DNA of 44,209 bases from the NCBI GenBank assembly GCA_019510465.1, contig JAEKKH010000150.1:1-44209 (forward strand). The letters run 5' to 3'. Below, in pieces: positions 24,924-32,634 of this stretch. This DNA is from Burkholderiales bacterium. GTDB lineage: Bacteria; Pseudomonadota; Gammaproteobacteria; Burkholderiales; Burkholderiaceae_C. Both the position numbers and the translations under genes were made by a program. Within the stretch, counting starts at the first letter, position 1. Each line of letters opens with the position of its first letter. Under the pieces are notes generated by a model, which saw only the letters and a list, made by a program, of their open reading frames with translations, was not told where the DNA came from and ran no database searches.

Positions 24924-25502
24924 TCACCCCCGCGGCGATGCAGATTCGCCCGTGCAGGCGTCGGGGAGCACGAGATGGCCGCGATAACCCACCACCTGTC
25001 CGACGCCGCGCACGCTGGCCTCGATGCGGAAGTGCAGGCGCTCGCCCGCGCCAACGCGGTCGCCGGTCTCCTCCGCGACGATGCTCGGACGCAGCCACGC
25101 CGGACACGGAATGCCCAGGAAGCGCAGGCCCACCAGGTGCATGCGCAGCCGGCCGCCGCGCGCGTCGAGCGCGAAGGCCAGGCGCGCCGGGCCCATGCGC
25201 TCGACCACGTGCCCTGGCGCGAAGCGCATGCGCGAACGCAGCGTGCGATCGGGAAAATGGCGCGTCCAGGTCTCGGCGTCGGGCGCCGCCTCCAGCACGA
25301 AGCGGATCGGGCCTCGCGTGGCCCGCGTGGGCGTCCCCAGGCAGCGCGCCAGCAGTCGGCCGGCGAACGAGGCGGGTGCGTCGGTCTCGACGAGACCCTG
25401 CAGCTCGTGCCGCCCGGCCAGCCGGTGGAAGCGCCGCAGCGCCGGCGGCAGCGCCGTGAAGCGGTCGCCCAGCGCGCGCTCGAACAGCGACGGCCCGTTC
25501 AT
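24924..25502 (-). CDS. DUF4166 domain-containing protein
   Basis: The 192-residue protein starts MNGPSLFERALGDRFTALPP and shows the DUF4166 pattern (LPPALRRFH near the start, then TRHFPDRTLRSRM, RLHFRIEASVRGVGQVVGYRG). The domain is often encoded after, or fused to, saccharopine dehydrogenase-like proteins. Here the ATG overlaps the stop of such a gene (ATGA, 25499-25502), so the two are translationally coupled and probably work together. The biochemical function is unknown. The track's longer minus-strand frame here is a shadow of the neighbouring gene. Confidence 0.82.
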   Translation of the reverse strand: MNGPSLFERALGDRFTALPPALRRFHRLAGRHELQGLVETDAPASFAGRLLARCLGTPTRATRGPIRFVLEAAPDAETWTRHFPDRTLRSRMRFAPGHVVERMGPARLAFALDARGGRLRMHLVGLRFLGIPCPAWLRPSIVAEETGDRVGAGERLHFRIEASVRGVGQVVGYRGHLVLPDACTGESASPRG

Positions 25503-26629
25503 GCGATGCGCCAGGCGATGCGGCGCCCGCTCGTCTCGCGCGCGAAATCGTCCAGCGCCAGTTCGCCGACGCAGGGCCGCGCGCCGCTGGCCGACGCCCT
25601 GCCCGCCGCGAACCGGCGCACCAGCGCGGCAGCGGCCAGCGTGGGCACCCAGGGGCCGTCGCCATGCGTCGCCACCAGCGTCCAGGTGCGGCGCGCCCGC
25701 TGCCCTTGTGCGTCGAGGCCGCGCGCCGTCACGTGCATCGCGCCGGCATCGGTGCCGAACGCCGCCAGGCGGTCCGACCAGCGCTTCAGCCACGGTGCGT
25801 GCACCGACCAGTCGCGCACCAACCCGAGGTGCCCGACGAGCGCCATCGCGTTCGCGCCCAGATGCAGCGCGACGAGTTCCAGGCCTGCGCCGAAGCGCAC
25901 GACGGGCTGGCCGGCATGGCGCGGCGGCATCAGCGCCAGGTCGGGGACGTCGCAGGGCGACAGCGGGCGCCATCCCACGGGCGCCGGATAGCGATGCAGG
26001 CGCAGCCGCAGCCAGCCGGTCAGCGCGACGCCGTCGGCATGCGGGATCGGCCGACCGCAGTAGCTCAGCACCGCACGGATCGTCGCCAGCCCGCGCTCCG
26101 TGCGGTTGCCGGGGCTGATCCCCATGTCGATGGCATCGACGCGCCGCCAGCCGCGCGTCAATTCGTCGGCGGCCGCGCCGGACAAGGCCGGCACCGAGCT
26201 GGCGCCGCTGAGGACGCAGACGCCGGCCGCCCGGGCCGCGTCGTCGAGCGCGCCGATGCCCGCGACGAACTCGCGGCTGTCCGACAGGTCGATGCAGTGC
26301 ACCCCTGCCGCGATGCACGCTCGCGCGACTTTGAAGTCCTGCCCCTGGAACGGCCCGCTCGTGTGGACGACGACACGCACGCACAGCCGGTCGAGGGCGG
26401 CGGGGAAATCGTCGGACAGCGCGTCCAGCGCGACGCTGCCAAGCTCGCAATGGGCCGCCGGCCGAAGTTCGGCAACCAGCGCCGCCGCCTGCGCCGCCGA
26501 ACGCCCGGCGACGATCACGTGCAGTCCGTCGTGCGACGACAGCCGTTCGACCAGCCGCCGGCCAAAGAAGCCGTAGCCGCCGATGACGAGGACGCGGCAT
26601 CGTTCGCCAGGCGGGGTCAGGTCTTGCAT
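25499..26629 (-). CDS. Saccharopine dehydrogenase family NAD(P)-binding protein
   Basis: The protein has 376 residues. A Rossmann fold opens with VLVIGGYGFFGRRLVERL (about 13-30), then VVVHTSGPFQGQDFKVARAC and HCIDLSDSREFVAG, as in saccharopine dehydrogenase-like reductases of unknown substrate. It overlaps the DUF4166 gene by four bases. ATG 26629 is chosen over 26791 because homology starts at the Rossmann glycines. Codons 1-6 (MQDLTP) are encoded by a sequence nearly identical to a REP core found at 31464-31480, so the start may have come from a repeat, and a later start is possible. A plausible role is oxidoreduction of an amino acid or lipid derivative. Confidence 0.82.
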   Translation of the reverse strand: MQDLTPPGERCRVLVIGGYGFFGRRLVERLSSHDGLHVIVAGRSAAQAAALVAELRPAAHCELGSVALDALSDDFPAALDRLCVRVVVHTSGPFQGQDFKVARACIAAGVHCIDLSDSREFVAGIGALDDAARAAGVCVLSGASSVPALSGAAADELTRGWRRVDAIDMGISPGNRTERGLATIRAVLSYCGRPIPHADGVALTGWLRLRLHRYPAPVGWRPLSPCDVPDLALMPPRHAGQPVVRFGAGLELVALHLGANAMALVGHLGLVRDWSVHAPWLKRWSDRLAAFGTDAGAMHVTARGLDAQGQRARRTWTLVATHGDGPWVPTLAAAALVRRFAAGRASASGARPCVGELALDDFARETSGRRIAWRIA

Positions 26630-26630
26630 G
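26613..26630. repeat. REP-core-like sequence containing a start codon
   Basis: GGGGTCAGGTCTTGCATG matches the REP core at 31494 (GGGGTCAGGTCTTGAATG) in 17 of 18 positions. The single difference creates the CATG that supplies the ATG of the saccharopine dehydrogenase-like gene. Confidence 0.65.
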
Positions 26631-26651
26631 CGATGGCGGCGCCGAAATGGA

Positions 26652-26674
26652 AAGGCCCCGCGAAGCGGGGCCTT
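26652..26674 (-). terminator. Hairpin terminator after rplS
   Basis: AAGGCCCCGC and GCGGGGCCTT form a perfect 10-bp stem with a 3-base loop, and on the minus strand it is followed by TTCCATTT. It lies 41 bases after the rplS stop. Confidence 0.7.
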
Positions 26675-26714
26675 GTTGGCTCGGACCCGGCGTCCCGTGC
26701 AGGACGCCTCGTCA

Positions 26715-27068
26715 TCAGGCCAGCTTTTCCTTGATGCGCGCCGACTTGCCCGAGCGCTCGCGCAGGTAGTACAGCTTGGCGCGGCGGACATCGCCGCGGC
26801 GCTTGACTTCGATCGACGCGATCAGCGGGCTGTACAGCTGGAACGTGCGTTCCACGCCTTCGCCGCTGGAGATCTTGCGAACGATGAACGCCGAGTTCAG
26901 GCCGCGGTTGCGACGGGCGATCACGACGCCTTCGTACGCCTGGACGCGCTTGCGCGTGCCTTCGACGACGTTGACGCTGACGATGACCGTGTCACCGGGG
27001 GCGAAAGCCGGAATGGTCTTGCCGAGGCGGGCAATCTCTTCCTGCTCGAGGGTAGCGATCAGATCCAT
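26715..27068 (-). CDS. rplS: 50S ribosomal protein L19
   Basis: The 117-residue protein shows the L19 pattern: [61 protein letters not shown] and [17 protein letters not shown]19 sits at the 30S-50S interface. It is the last gene of the rpsP-rimM-trmD-rplS operon, and a hairpin terminator follows. AAGG precedes the ATG. A second promoter in the end of trmD probably boosts its expression. Confidence 0.97.
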   Translation of the reverse strand: MDLIATLEQEEIARLGKTIPAFAPGDTVIVSVNVVEGTRKRVQAYEGVVIARRNRGLNSAFIVRKISSGEGVERTFQLYSPLIASIEVKRRGDVRRAKLYYLRERSGKSARIKEKLA

Positions 27069-27200
27069 TTTGGAACCTTCGAAACATCCGTTCTTGCCGG
27101 CGCACTATTGCTTGGAATGCAGCACTGGAGTCCTTCCAGGCGATGGCAACTTGCGGTCGTCCATCCACTGCTTCTGCCCGGCAGAGGAACAGAGCCCAAG

Positions 27201-27206
27201 ATTATA
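27201..27206 (-). promoter_or_regulatory. Internal -10 (TATAAT) for rplS
   Basis: A perfect TATAAT on the minus strand contains the trmD stop codon (TAA). Transcription would start near 27194 and give a leader of about 125 bases before rplS. The -35 is not clear (CTGGCG). Confidence 0.5.
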
Positions 27207-27975
27207 GCGCGTCTGGAGCCAGGTTCGCCAGGAACTTCTCGTCGGCCTTCGTCAGCCGGCCGGCGGCCCGGGCGGCGGCGATCAGGTCGGGCCGGCGCCG
27301 GGCCGTCAAGACGAGCGATTGCTCGCGGCGCCAGCGCGCGATGTCCTTGTGGTGGCCCGACAGCAGCACCGGCGGCACCGGCAACTCGCCCTGCGGCGTG
27401 GCCAGGATCTCCGGCCGGCTGTAGTGCGGGCAGTCGAGCAGGCCCTGCTCGAAGCTGTCCTGCAGGTGCGACTGCTCGTCGCCGAGCACGCCCGGCATCA
27501 GGCGCGCGATCGCGTCCAGCAGCGTCAGCGCGGGGATCTCGCCGCCGGACAGCACGAAGTCGCCGAGGCTCAGCTCGAGGTCGACGTGGCGGTCCACGAC
27601 GCGTTGGTCGATGCCTTCGTAGCGGCCGCAGATCAGGGTCGCGCCCGGGCCGGCGGCCCACTCGCGCACCAGCGACTGGTCGATGCGGCGGCCCGTGGGC
27701 GTGAACAGCACGACGGGTCCCGCGGGCGCGCCCGCGTCCGCGCGTGCGCCCGCGACCGCGGCCAGCGCGCGCTCCAGCGGCTCGGCCAGCATCACCATGC
27801 CGGGCCCGCCGCCGAACGGGCGGTCATCGACACGGCGGTAGCTGCCCTCGGCGTGATCGCGCAGGTTCCACAGCTTCACGTCGACCTGGCCCGATTCGTA
27901 GGCGCGGCGCGTGATGCCCTGCGCCAGGAAGGGCGCGAACAGGTCGGGGAACAGCGTGACGACGTCGAAGCGCAT
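27202..27975 (-). CDS. trmD: tRNA (guanine-N1-)-methyltransferase (m1G37)
   Basis: The protein has 257 residues. TrmD methylates G37 of tRNAs and is a SPOUT-class, trefoil-knot enzyme. Seen are [16 protein letters not shown], the substrate loop [23 protein letters not shown], the knot [16 protein letters not shown] and the C-terminal [13 protein letters not shown]. It lies 28 bases after rimM and 133 bases before rplS. Its stop codon is inside a TATAAT hexamer. Confidence 0.97.
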   Translation of the reverse strand: MRFDVVTLFPDLFAPFLAQGITRRAYESGQVDVKLWNLRDHAEGSYRRVDDRPFGGGPGMVMLAEPLERALAAVAGARADAGAPAGPVVLFTPTGRRIDQSLVREWAAGPGATLICGRYEGIDQRVVDRHVDLELSLGDFVLSGGEIPALTLLDAIARLMPGVLGDEQSHLQDSFEQGLLDCPHYSRPEILATPQGELPVPPVLLSGHHKDIARWRREQSLVLTARRRPDLIAAARAAGRLTKADEKFLANLAPDAL

Positions 27976-28003
27976 GCGGGCGCGTTGGACCCCACGGGGT
28001 CCT

Positions 28004-28645
28004 TCAGAAGTCGAGGCCCCAGTCCACCAGGATGCGGCGGCCGGGCATGTCGACGGCGTCGACGTAGGCTTCGACGAAGGGGATCAGGCGCTCCTCGGCG
28101 GCCGGATCGGCCGGCTGGACGCGCAGCACGCTGTGCGGGCCGGTGTCGATCAGCCCGACGACCTCGCCGAGCGCGGCCTGCTCGCGGTTGACCACGGCCA
28201 GGCCGATCAGGTCGACCCAGTAGAACTCGCCGTCGTCGGTCTTGGGAAAGCGCGAGCGCGAGACGAAGATGCGCACGCCCTTCATCGCCTCGGCGGCATC
28301 GCGATCGGGGATCTCCGGCGCGGTGCACACGATCACGTCGCCCTGGTCGCGCACGCCCGTGACGTTCAGCGCGAACGGCAGCGGCGCGGCGAGCGCGGCC
28401 TTCTGGGCAGCGGTCTTGGCGGCGGGCGGCTTCAGCGCCTTGGCCGGGGCATCGGCCGCAGCGGGCGGCTTCGCACTCTCGGCCGGCTTCAGGAACCAGC
28501 GCTTGGCGGAGAACAGGGCCTGGGGATCGCCGGCGAAGGGCAGCACCTTGATGCCGCCCTTGATGCCCCAGGCACCGAGGATGCGACCGACCTCGATCGC
28601 ATCTTCGGGCCAGCTGAGGTCGTCTTGCGACGCGGCTGCGGTCAT
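28004..28645 (-). CDS. rimM: 16S rRNA processing protein RimM
   Basis: The 213-residue protein has the RimM layout: an N-terminal beta barrel ([20 protein letters not shown]) and a C-terminal PRC barrel ([52 protein letters not shown]). Between residues 50 and 85 an Ala/Lys/Pro-rich insert ([20 protein letters not shown]) lengthens the protein compared with E. coli RimM (182 residues); the insert is low complexity and probably a surface loop. RimM binds S19 and assists 30S head assembly. It lies between rpsP and trmD. Confidence 0.96.
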   Translation of the reverse strand: MTAAASQDDLSWPEDAIEVGRILGAWGIKGGIKVLPFAGDPQALFSAKRWFLKPAESAKPPAAADAPAKALKPPAAKTAAQKAALAAPLPFALNVTGVRDQGDVIVCTAPEIPDRDAAEAMKGVRIFVSRSRFPKTDDGEFYWVDLIGLAVVNREQAALGEVVGLIDTGPHSVLRVQPADPAAEERLIPFVEAYVDAVDMPGRRILVDWGLDF

Positions 28646-28682
28646 CGGGCAACGACGCGGTCAGCCGCGCGGCGAACCGTCA

Positions 28683-28952
28683 TCAGGCGGCGGCGGGAGC
28701 GCCGACGGCCTTCTTGGCGGCCTGGTCCAGCAGGCGGGCGACGGTCGGCGAGACCTGGGCGCCCACGCCCGTCCAGTAGGTGACGCGATCGAACACGACG
28801 CGCAGCGGCTCTTCCTGGCCCGAGGCCATCGGGTTGTAGAAGCCCACGCGCTCGAGGTAGCGACCGTCGCGGCGCTCGCGCGAGTCGGCGACGACGATGT
28901 TGTAGAACGGGCGCTTCTTGGCACCGCCGCGGGCAAGTCGAATGACGACCAT
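28683..28952 (-). CDS. rpsP: 30S ribosomal protein S16
   Basis: The protein has 89 residues from ATG 28952; the 17 extra residues of the track start are not part of S16. Signatures are [40 protein letters not shown] and [16 protein letters not shown]. It is the first gene of the operon rpsP-rimM-trmD-rplS. CAGGAATTCATC upstream serves as the ribosome site. Confidence 0.97.
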   Translation of the reverse strand: MVVIRLARGGAKKRPFYNIVVADSRERRDGRYLERVGFYNPMASGQEEPLRVVFDRVTYWTGVGAQVSPTVARLLDQAAKKAVGAPAAA

Positions 28953-29203
28953 GATGAATTCCTGTGATGTCTGGTGTGTTTGCCGCGCCAGGGAGACACG
29001 CAAGGGCAGGCCAAACGAGGTTGCCGTCCTCGGCCGGAGCCGGTTCGGGCGCTAGGATCCAGCGCCGTTAGATACGCCGGTGCCGAGCTTTCCCGCCGGA
29101 ACGGGAACGGAGCCGGGGCGCCAGCCCCAACGGAGGATCAGTCCGCAAGCTCCCGGCAAGGCACCAGCCAACGCCGAAAACCGCGCATTATAAACTGAAC
29201 GCC
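28953..29203. other. Divergent promoter region and rpsP leader
   Basis: These 250 bases lie between the divergent rpsP and GNAT genes. From the -10 at 29187 the rpsP mRNA would have a leader of about 228 bases with GC-rich hairpin potential, for example GGGGCGCCAGCCCC. No RNA gene was recognised. Confidence 0.4.
29187..29192 (-). promoter_or_regulatory. -10 (TATAAT) of the rpsP operon
   Basis: TTTATAATGCG on the minus strand gives a perfect TATAAT. No good -35 is seen at the expected distance, which lies inside the divergent GNAT coding start. Confidence 0.5.
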
Positions 29204-29776
29204 ATGAGTACCGCCACTGCCTCGAACAACGCCTCCCACCTCCTGCTGCGCGACAGCGGCTCCGCCGACATCGCGGCCTGCGCGGCGATCTACCGCGAGG
29301 CGGTACGCCACGGCACCGGCACCTTCGAGCTGGAAGAGCCCGACGACGCCGAGATGGGCCGGCGCCGCGACGCGATCCTCGCCCAGGGCCTGCCCTGGCT
29401 GGTGGCCGAACGCGGCGGCCGCGTGCTGGGCTACGCCTACGCCAACCAGTTCCGCCCGCGCCGCGCCTACCGCTTCTGCGTCGAGGACTCGATCTACCTG
29501 GATCCGGCCGCGCGCGGCCAGGGCCTGGGCAAGCTCCTGCTGGCCGAGCTGACCGCCCGCTGCGAACGCCTGGGCATCCGCCAGATGCTGGCCGTCATCG
29601 GCGACGCGGCCAACGCGGGCTCGATCTCGGTGCACCGGTCCTGCGGCTTCGAGCACAGCGGCGTCTTCAAGGCGGCCGGCTGGAAGTTCGAGCGCTGGCT
29701 GGACGTCGTGATGATGCAGCGCCGCCTCGGCACCGGGGCCGACGCCATGCCGGTCGAACGCGAGGACCTGCGATGA
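29204..29776 (+). CDS. GNAT family N-acetyltransferase (phosphinothricin acetyltransferase type)
   Basis: The protein has 190 residues. The GNAT fold shows ACAAIYREAVRHGTGTFELE near the start, GYAYANQFRPRRAYRFCVED, the acetyl-CoA loop ARGQGLGKLLL (about 102-112) and GDAANAGSISVHRSCGFEH. This pattern is that of the Pat/bar/YncA group, which acetylates methionine sulfone/sulfoximine or the herbicide phosphinothricin. The natural substrate is probably an amino-acid analogue. ATG 29204 lies close to the divergent rpsP promoter. Confidence 0.88.
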   Translation: MSTATASNNASHLLLRDSGSADIAACAAIYREAVRHGTGTFELEEPDDAEMGRRRDAILAQGLPWLVAERGGRVLGYAYANQFRPRRAYRFCVEDSIYLDPAARGQGLGKLLLAELTARCERLGIRQMLAVIGDAANAGSISVHRSCGFEHSGVFKAAGWKFERWLDVVMMQRRLGTGADAMPVEREDLR

Positions 29777-29834
29777 GCGCCGCCCGGCCGCCCGAAGGCG
29801 CTCGCACCGCAGTCCGCAGGGCGGAGGTTGCAGT

Positions 29835-30350
29835 ATGAGCGCCGCCGTGTCGCCGGTCGCTCCCGCGCCCCTGCGCGACCCCGCCGACGTCCGCTCCAAG
29901 ACGGCCGCCACCTGGATCGCCCTGCTCGGCGGCAGCCTGGGCCTGCACCACTTCTACCTGCGCGGCTGGCGCAGCGCCTGGGGCTGGCTGTACCCGATCC
30001 CCACGCTCGTCGGCCTGGCGGGCGTCGTGCGCATGCGCAACCTCGGCGTGGACGACCGCCTGTCGTGGGCGCTGATCCCGTGGCTGGGGCTGACCGTCAC
30101 GGTGGCCATGCTGTGCGCCATCGTCTACGGGCTGACCACCGACGCGAAATGGGCCCGCCTGCACGCGGGCGATCCGGCCCGGCCCGTCGTGCAGGCCACG
30201 CGCGAAGAGGACGAGGATTCGCCGCCGCCCGGCCTGGTGCGCACCGGCTGGGGCCCGGTCCTGGGCGTGATCCTGGCGCTGATGATCGGTGGCGGCGTGC
30301 TGATGGGCACGATCGCGTTCACGGTCGAACGGCTGTTCTATCTGCGCTGA
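29835..30350 (+). CDS. TM2-domain-like membrane protein
   Basis: The 171-residue protein has membrane helices near 25-42, 45-62, 77-100 and 140-163. Residues 25-65 (LLGGSLGLHHFYLRGWRSAW) carry the TM2 signature GxxGxHxFYL. TM2 proteins are small membrane proteins of unknown role. An acidic cytoplasmic loop lies between helices 3 and 4. It follows the GNAT gene by 58 bases; the ribosome site is GGAGG about nine bases before the ATG. Confidence 0.75.
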   Translation: MSAAVSPVAPAPLRDPADVRSKTAATWIALLGGSLGLHHFYLRGWRSAWGWLYPIPTLVGLAGVVRMRNLGVDDRLSWALIPWLGLTVTVAMLCAIVYGLTTDAKWARLHAGDPARPVVQATREEDEDSPPPGLVRTGWGPVLGVILALMIGGGVLMGTIAFTVERLFYLR

Positions 30351-30424
30351 GGGAATATCCGCGCCACTTCCCCGATCTGGCATGCACGGGCCGCGACGGC
30401 CGCATGTCAACGAAGGAGTGAGCC

Positions 30425-30718
30425 ATGGACGACCGCACGACACGCCCCCTCACGCGCCGCCACGCGCTGCGCCATACCGCCGCCCTCGGCGTGGGTGCGG
30501 CCGTCGCATGGCTGGCGGCCACCCCGGTCGCCGCGCAGGCCAAGCTCGCCAAGGACGCCGTCAAGTACGTCGACAAGGGCGACGTGCCGGGCAAGGACTG
30601 CGACGACTGCAGGCACTACCTCGCGCCGGCAAAGGCGGACGGGCCGGCGAGCTGCCGCCTCGTCGAAGGCGCGATCAGCCCGCACGGACACTGCGCGGCA
30701 TTCACGCCCCGGGCCTGA
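30425..30718 (+). CDS. High-potential iron-sulfur protein (HiPIP)-like protein with Tat signal
   Basis: The protein has 97 residues. The N-terminus has a twin-arginine motif and hydrophobic stretch (LTRRHALRHTAALGVGAAVA), typical of proteins exported folded with a cofactor. The mature part has four cysteines as C-X2-C-X14-C-X12-C (CDDCRHYL, ASCRLVEG, GHCAAFTP), close to HiPIPs that bind one 4Fe-4S cluster and carry electrons in the periplasm of Burkholderiales and purple bacteria. AAGGAG precedes the ATG. The usual aromatic residues around the cluster are partly conserved. HiPIP is likely; another small Fe-S protein is possible. Confidence 0.75.
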   Translation: MDDRTTRPLTRRHALRHTAALGVGAAVAWLAATPVAAQAKLAKDAVKYVDKGDVPGKDCDDCRHYLAPAKADGPASCRLVEGAISPHGHCAAFTPRA

Positions 30719-30865
30719 GCGCGCCGCGCGCCGCGGCCGCCCTCTCATGGCGAGAGGCGCGAAAAAGGCGACCGGCACGCGCGCCGTGGCGTGGCCTGCA
30801 ACGCCTGCGGCCGCCGGTGCACCGGGAGATGAACGGACGTTGGAGGGCTCTCCCTAAGTTTCATG

Positions 30866-30893
30866 TTGCACCGCAGCAAACCTGGAATACAAT
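30866..30893 (+). promoter_or_regulatory. Promoter of the phasin gene with PhaR-like dyad
   Basis: TTGCAC (30866-30871), a 16-base spacer and TACAAT (30888-30893) form a good promoter. TTGC-N6-GCAA at 30866-30879 overlaps the -35, and a second TGCA-rich stretch follows the -10. Such TGCA dyads fit PhaR, the repressor of phasin genes. Confidence 0.6.
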
Positions 30894-30928
30894 TGCTGCA
30901 CTGCACCATCCAACCCCGGAGATCCACC

Positions 30929-31387
30929 ATGACCACCGCTTTCGCCTTCCCGTCCTTCCCCGCTTTCCAAGGTAGCGAGAAGTTCTCGCCCGAAGCGATC
31001 CAGGCCAACCTGCGCCCCGTCATGGAACAGGTGCAAGCCTGGGCCGACCTCGGCAAGAAGCACTTCGACGAGAGCCGCGCCGCCGCCGAAGCCGCGCTGA
31101 AGTCGTTCTCCGGCGTGAAGGATCCGCAGGCCGCCATCGACGTCCTGAAGGCCAACACGCAACAAGGCCTCCTGCTGGCCGGCGAACAGCTGCGCGCCTC
31201 CGCCGAGCTGGGCGTCTCCCAGTTCCACGCCAGCGTGGACGCCGCCACCGCCAAGCTGCCGCAGGCCGACGCCTTCGCGCCGGTCACCAAGGGCCTGAAG
31301 GCCGGCGTCGACGCCGCCCACAACTCGCTGGCCTCGGTGCTCGACCAGGTCGCCCCGGTCGCGAAGAAGACCTCGCGCCGCGCCTGA
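30929..31387 (+). CDS. phaP: Phasin (PHA granule-associated protein)
   Basis: The 152-residue protein is helical and rich in Ala and Lys, with the phasin pattern MTTAFAFPSFPAFQGSEKFS, NLRPVMEQVQAWADLGKKHF and DVLKANTQQGLLLAGEQLRA. Phasins coat polyhydroxyalkanoate granules in the cytoplasm and control their size and number. ATG 30929 is used, not the track start 30863, which lies upstream of the -10. The promoter carries a PhaR-like dyad, and a strong intrinsic terminator follows. Together these form a self-contained transcription unit. Confidence 0.9.
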   Translation: MTTAFAFPSFPAFQGSEKFSPEAIQANLRPVMEQVQAWADLGKKHFDESRAAAEAALKSFSGVKDPQAAIDVLKANTQQGLLLAGEQLRASAELGVSQFHASVDAATAKLPQADAFAPVTKGLKAGVDAAHNSLASVLDQVAPVAKKTSRRA

Positions 31388-31403
31388 TCCTCGCGCTCCG
31401 CGA

Positions 31404-31438
31404 AACGCCCTCCCCGGCTTGCCGGTGAGGGCGTTTTT
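31404..31438 (+). terminator. Rho-independent terminator after the phasin gene
   Basis: ACGCCCTC (31405-31412) pairs with GAGGGCGT (31427-31434), with further pairing of CCGG and CCGG in the loop, followed by TTTTT. It starts 17 bases after the stop codon. Confidence 0.85.
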
Positions 31439-31462
31439 CGTTTCGCGGCCCGGTGTCGGCTG

Positions 31463-31580
31463 TGGGGTCAGGTCTTGAACGTTGCGCGGCCATGGGGTCA
31501 GGTCTTGAATGTTGCGCGGCGAGGCCGTCCGATCTCGCCGAGGCGTCATCGCGCAACATTCAAGACCTGACCCCATGGCC
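31463..31580. repeat. REP/BIME-type element with three copies of one core
   Basis: Copies of TGGGGTCAGGTCTTGAAYGT lie at 31463 and 31493 (direct) and at 31551-31580 (inverted). The 30 bases at 31488-31517 are exactly complementary to 31551-31580, giving a 30-bp stem. The 33-base loop holds GGCGAG and CTCGCC, which can pair again. It lies between the convergent phasin and pit genes. Confidence 0.8.
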
Positions 31581-31607
31581 CCGCGGGCCCCTACCCGCGA
31601 CGGCGGG

Positions 31608-32618
31608 TCAGAACAGGAAGCTGCTCAGCGCCGAGAAGATGCCGGCCACGATCGCGGCCGCCGGGATCGTGAAGATCCAGGCCCAGACGATGTTGCCGGC
31701 CACGCCCCAGCGCACCGCCGAGGCGCCGCGCACGCTGCCGACGCCGACGATGGCGCCGGTGATCGTGTGCGTGGTCGACACCGGCACGCCCAGCGTCGAG
31801 GCCAGGAACAGCGTCAGCGCGCCGCCGAACTCGGCGCAGAAGCCGCCCACCGGCTTGAGCTTGGTGATGCGCTGGCCCATGGTCTTGACGATGCGCCAGC
31901 CGCCGAACATCGTGCCCAGGCCGATGGCCACGTAGCAGGCCCAGATCACCCAGCCCGGGGGCATCGAGGCACCGGCCGGCGCGTAGTTCGTGGCCACCAG
32001 CAGCAGCCAGATGATGCCGATGGTCTTCTGCGCGTCGTTGCCGCCGTGGCCCAGCGAGTACATGCCGGCCGAGATCAGCTGCAGCCGCCGGAACCAGCCG
32101 TCGATGCGCAGCGGCGGCTGGCGCCGGCAGATCCACGCCACGACGATCAGCGTGGTGGCGCCCAGCACGAAGCCCAGCAGCGGCGAGACGACGATGAAGG
32201 TGATCGTCGGCCAGATGCCCGAGAGCATCAGGTGCGAGGCGCCGCCGCGGCCGATCACGGCGCCGACGATGCCGCCGATCAGCGCGTGCGAACTGCTGGA
32301 CGGAATGCCGTACCACCACGTGAAGACGTTCCACGCGATGGCCCCGACCAGCGCGCCGAAGATGACGTGATGGTCGACGAACGACGGGTCGACGATGCCC
32401 TTGCCGACCGTGGCCGCGACCTTCAGGTGGAAGATCCAGATGGCCACGATGTTGAAGAAGGCGGCGAACAGCACCGCGGTCTGCGGCTTGAGCACCCCGG
32501 TGGACACGACGGTGGCGATGGAGTTCGCCGCGTCGTGGAAGCCGTTCATGAAGTCGAACAGGACCGCCAGCACCACGAGCATGGCGACCAGGCCGAAGCC
32601 GATCTGGAGCGAGTGCAT
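31608..32618 (-). CDS. pit: Low-affinity inorganic phosphate transporter, Pit family
   Basis: The 336-residue protein has about ten membrane helices in two repeated halves. PiT signatures are FMNGFHDAANSIATVVSTGV near the N-terminus and SLGHGGNDAQKTIGIIWLL in the second half, plus GVPVSTTHTITGAIVGVG near the end. Pit moves phosphate with protons or as a metal-phosphate complex. It starts 16 bases after the DUF47 gene, the classical arrangement of a Pit transporter and its regulator. Confidence 0.94.
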   Translation of the reverse strand: MHSLQIGFGLVAMLVVLAVLFDFMNGFHDAANSIATVVSTGVLKPQTAVLFAAFFNIVAIWIFHLKVAATVGKGIVDPSFVDHHVIFGALVGAIAWNVFTWWYGIPSSSSHALIGGIVGAVIGRGGASHLMLSGIWPTITFIVVSPLLGFVLGATTLIVVAWICRRQPPLRIDGWFRRLQLISAGMYSLGHGGNDAQKTIGIIWLLLVATNYAPAGASMPPGWVIWACYVAIGLGTMFGGWRIVKTMGQRITKLKPVGGFCAEFGGALTLFLASTLGVPVSTTHTITGAIVGVGSVRGASAVRWGVAGNIVWAWIFTIPAAAIVAGIFSALSSFLF

Positions 32619-32634
32619 CGAACCCGGCTCCGAC

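Noticed and set aside
27069-27200. Known L19 leader RNA motif before rplS
   Set aside because: Described L19 leaders are from other phyla and I could not match their structure; only an uncharacterised leader is claimed.
28990-29110. Possible tRNA-like T-loop sequence (GGTTCGGGCGC)
   Set aside because: No acceptor stem or anticodon arm can be formed around it on either strand.
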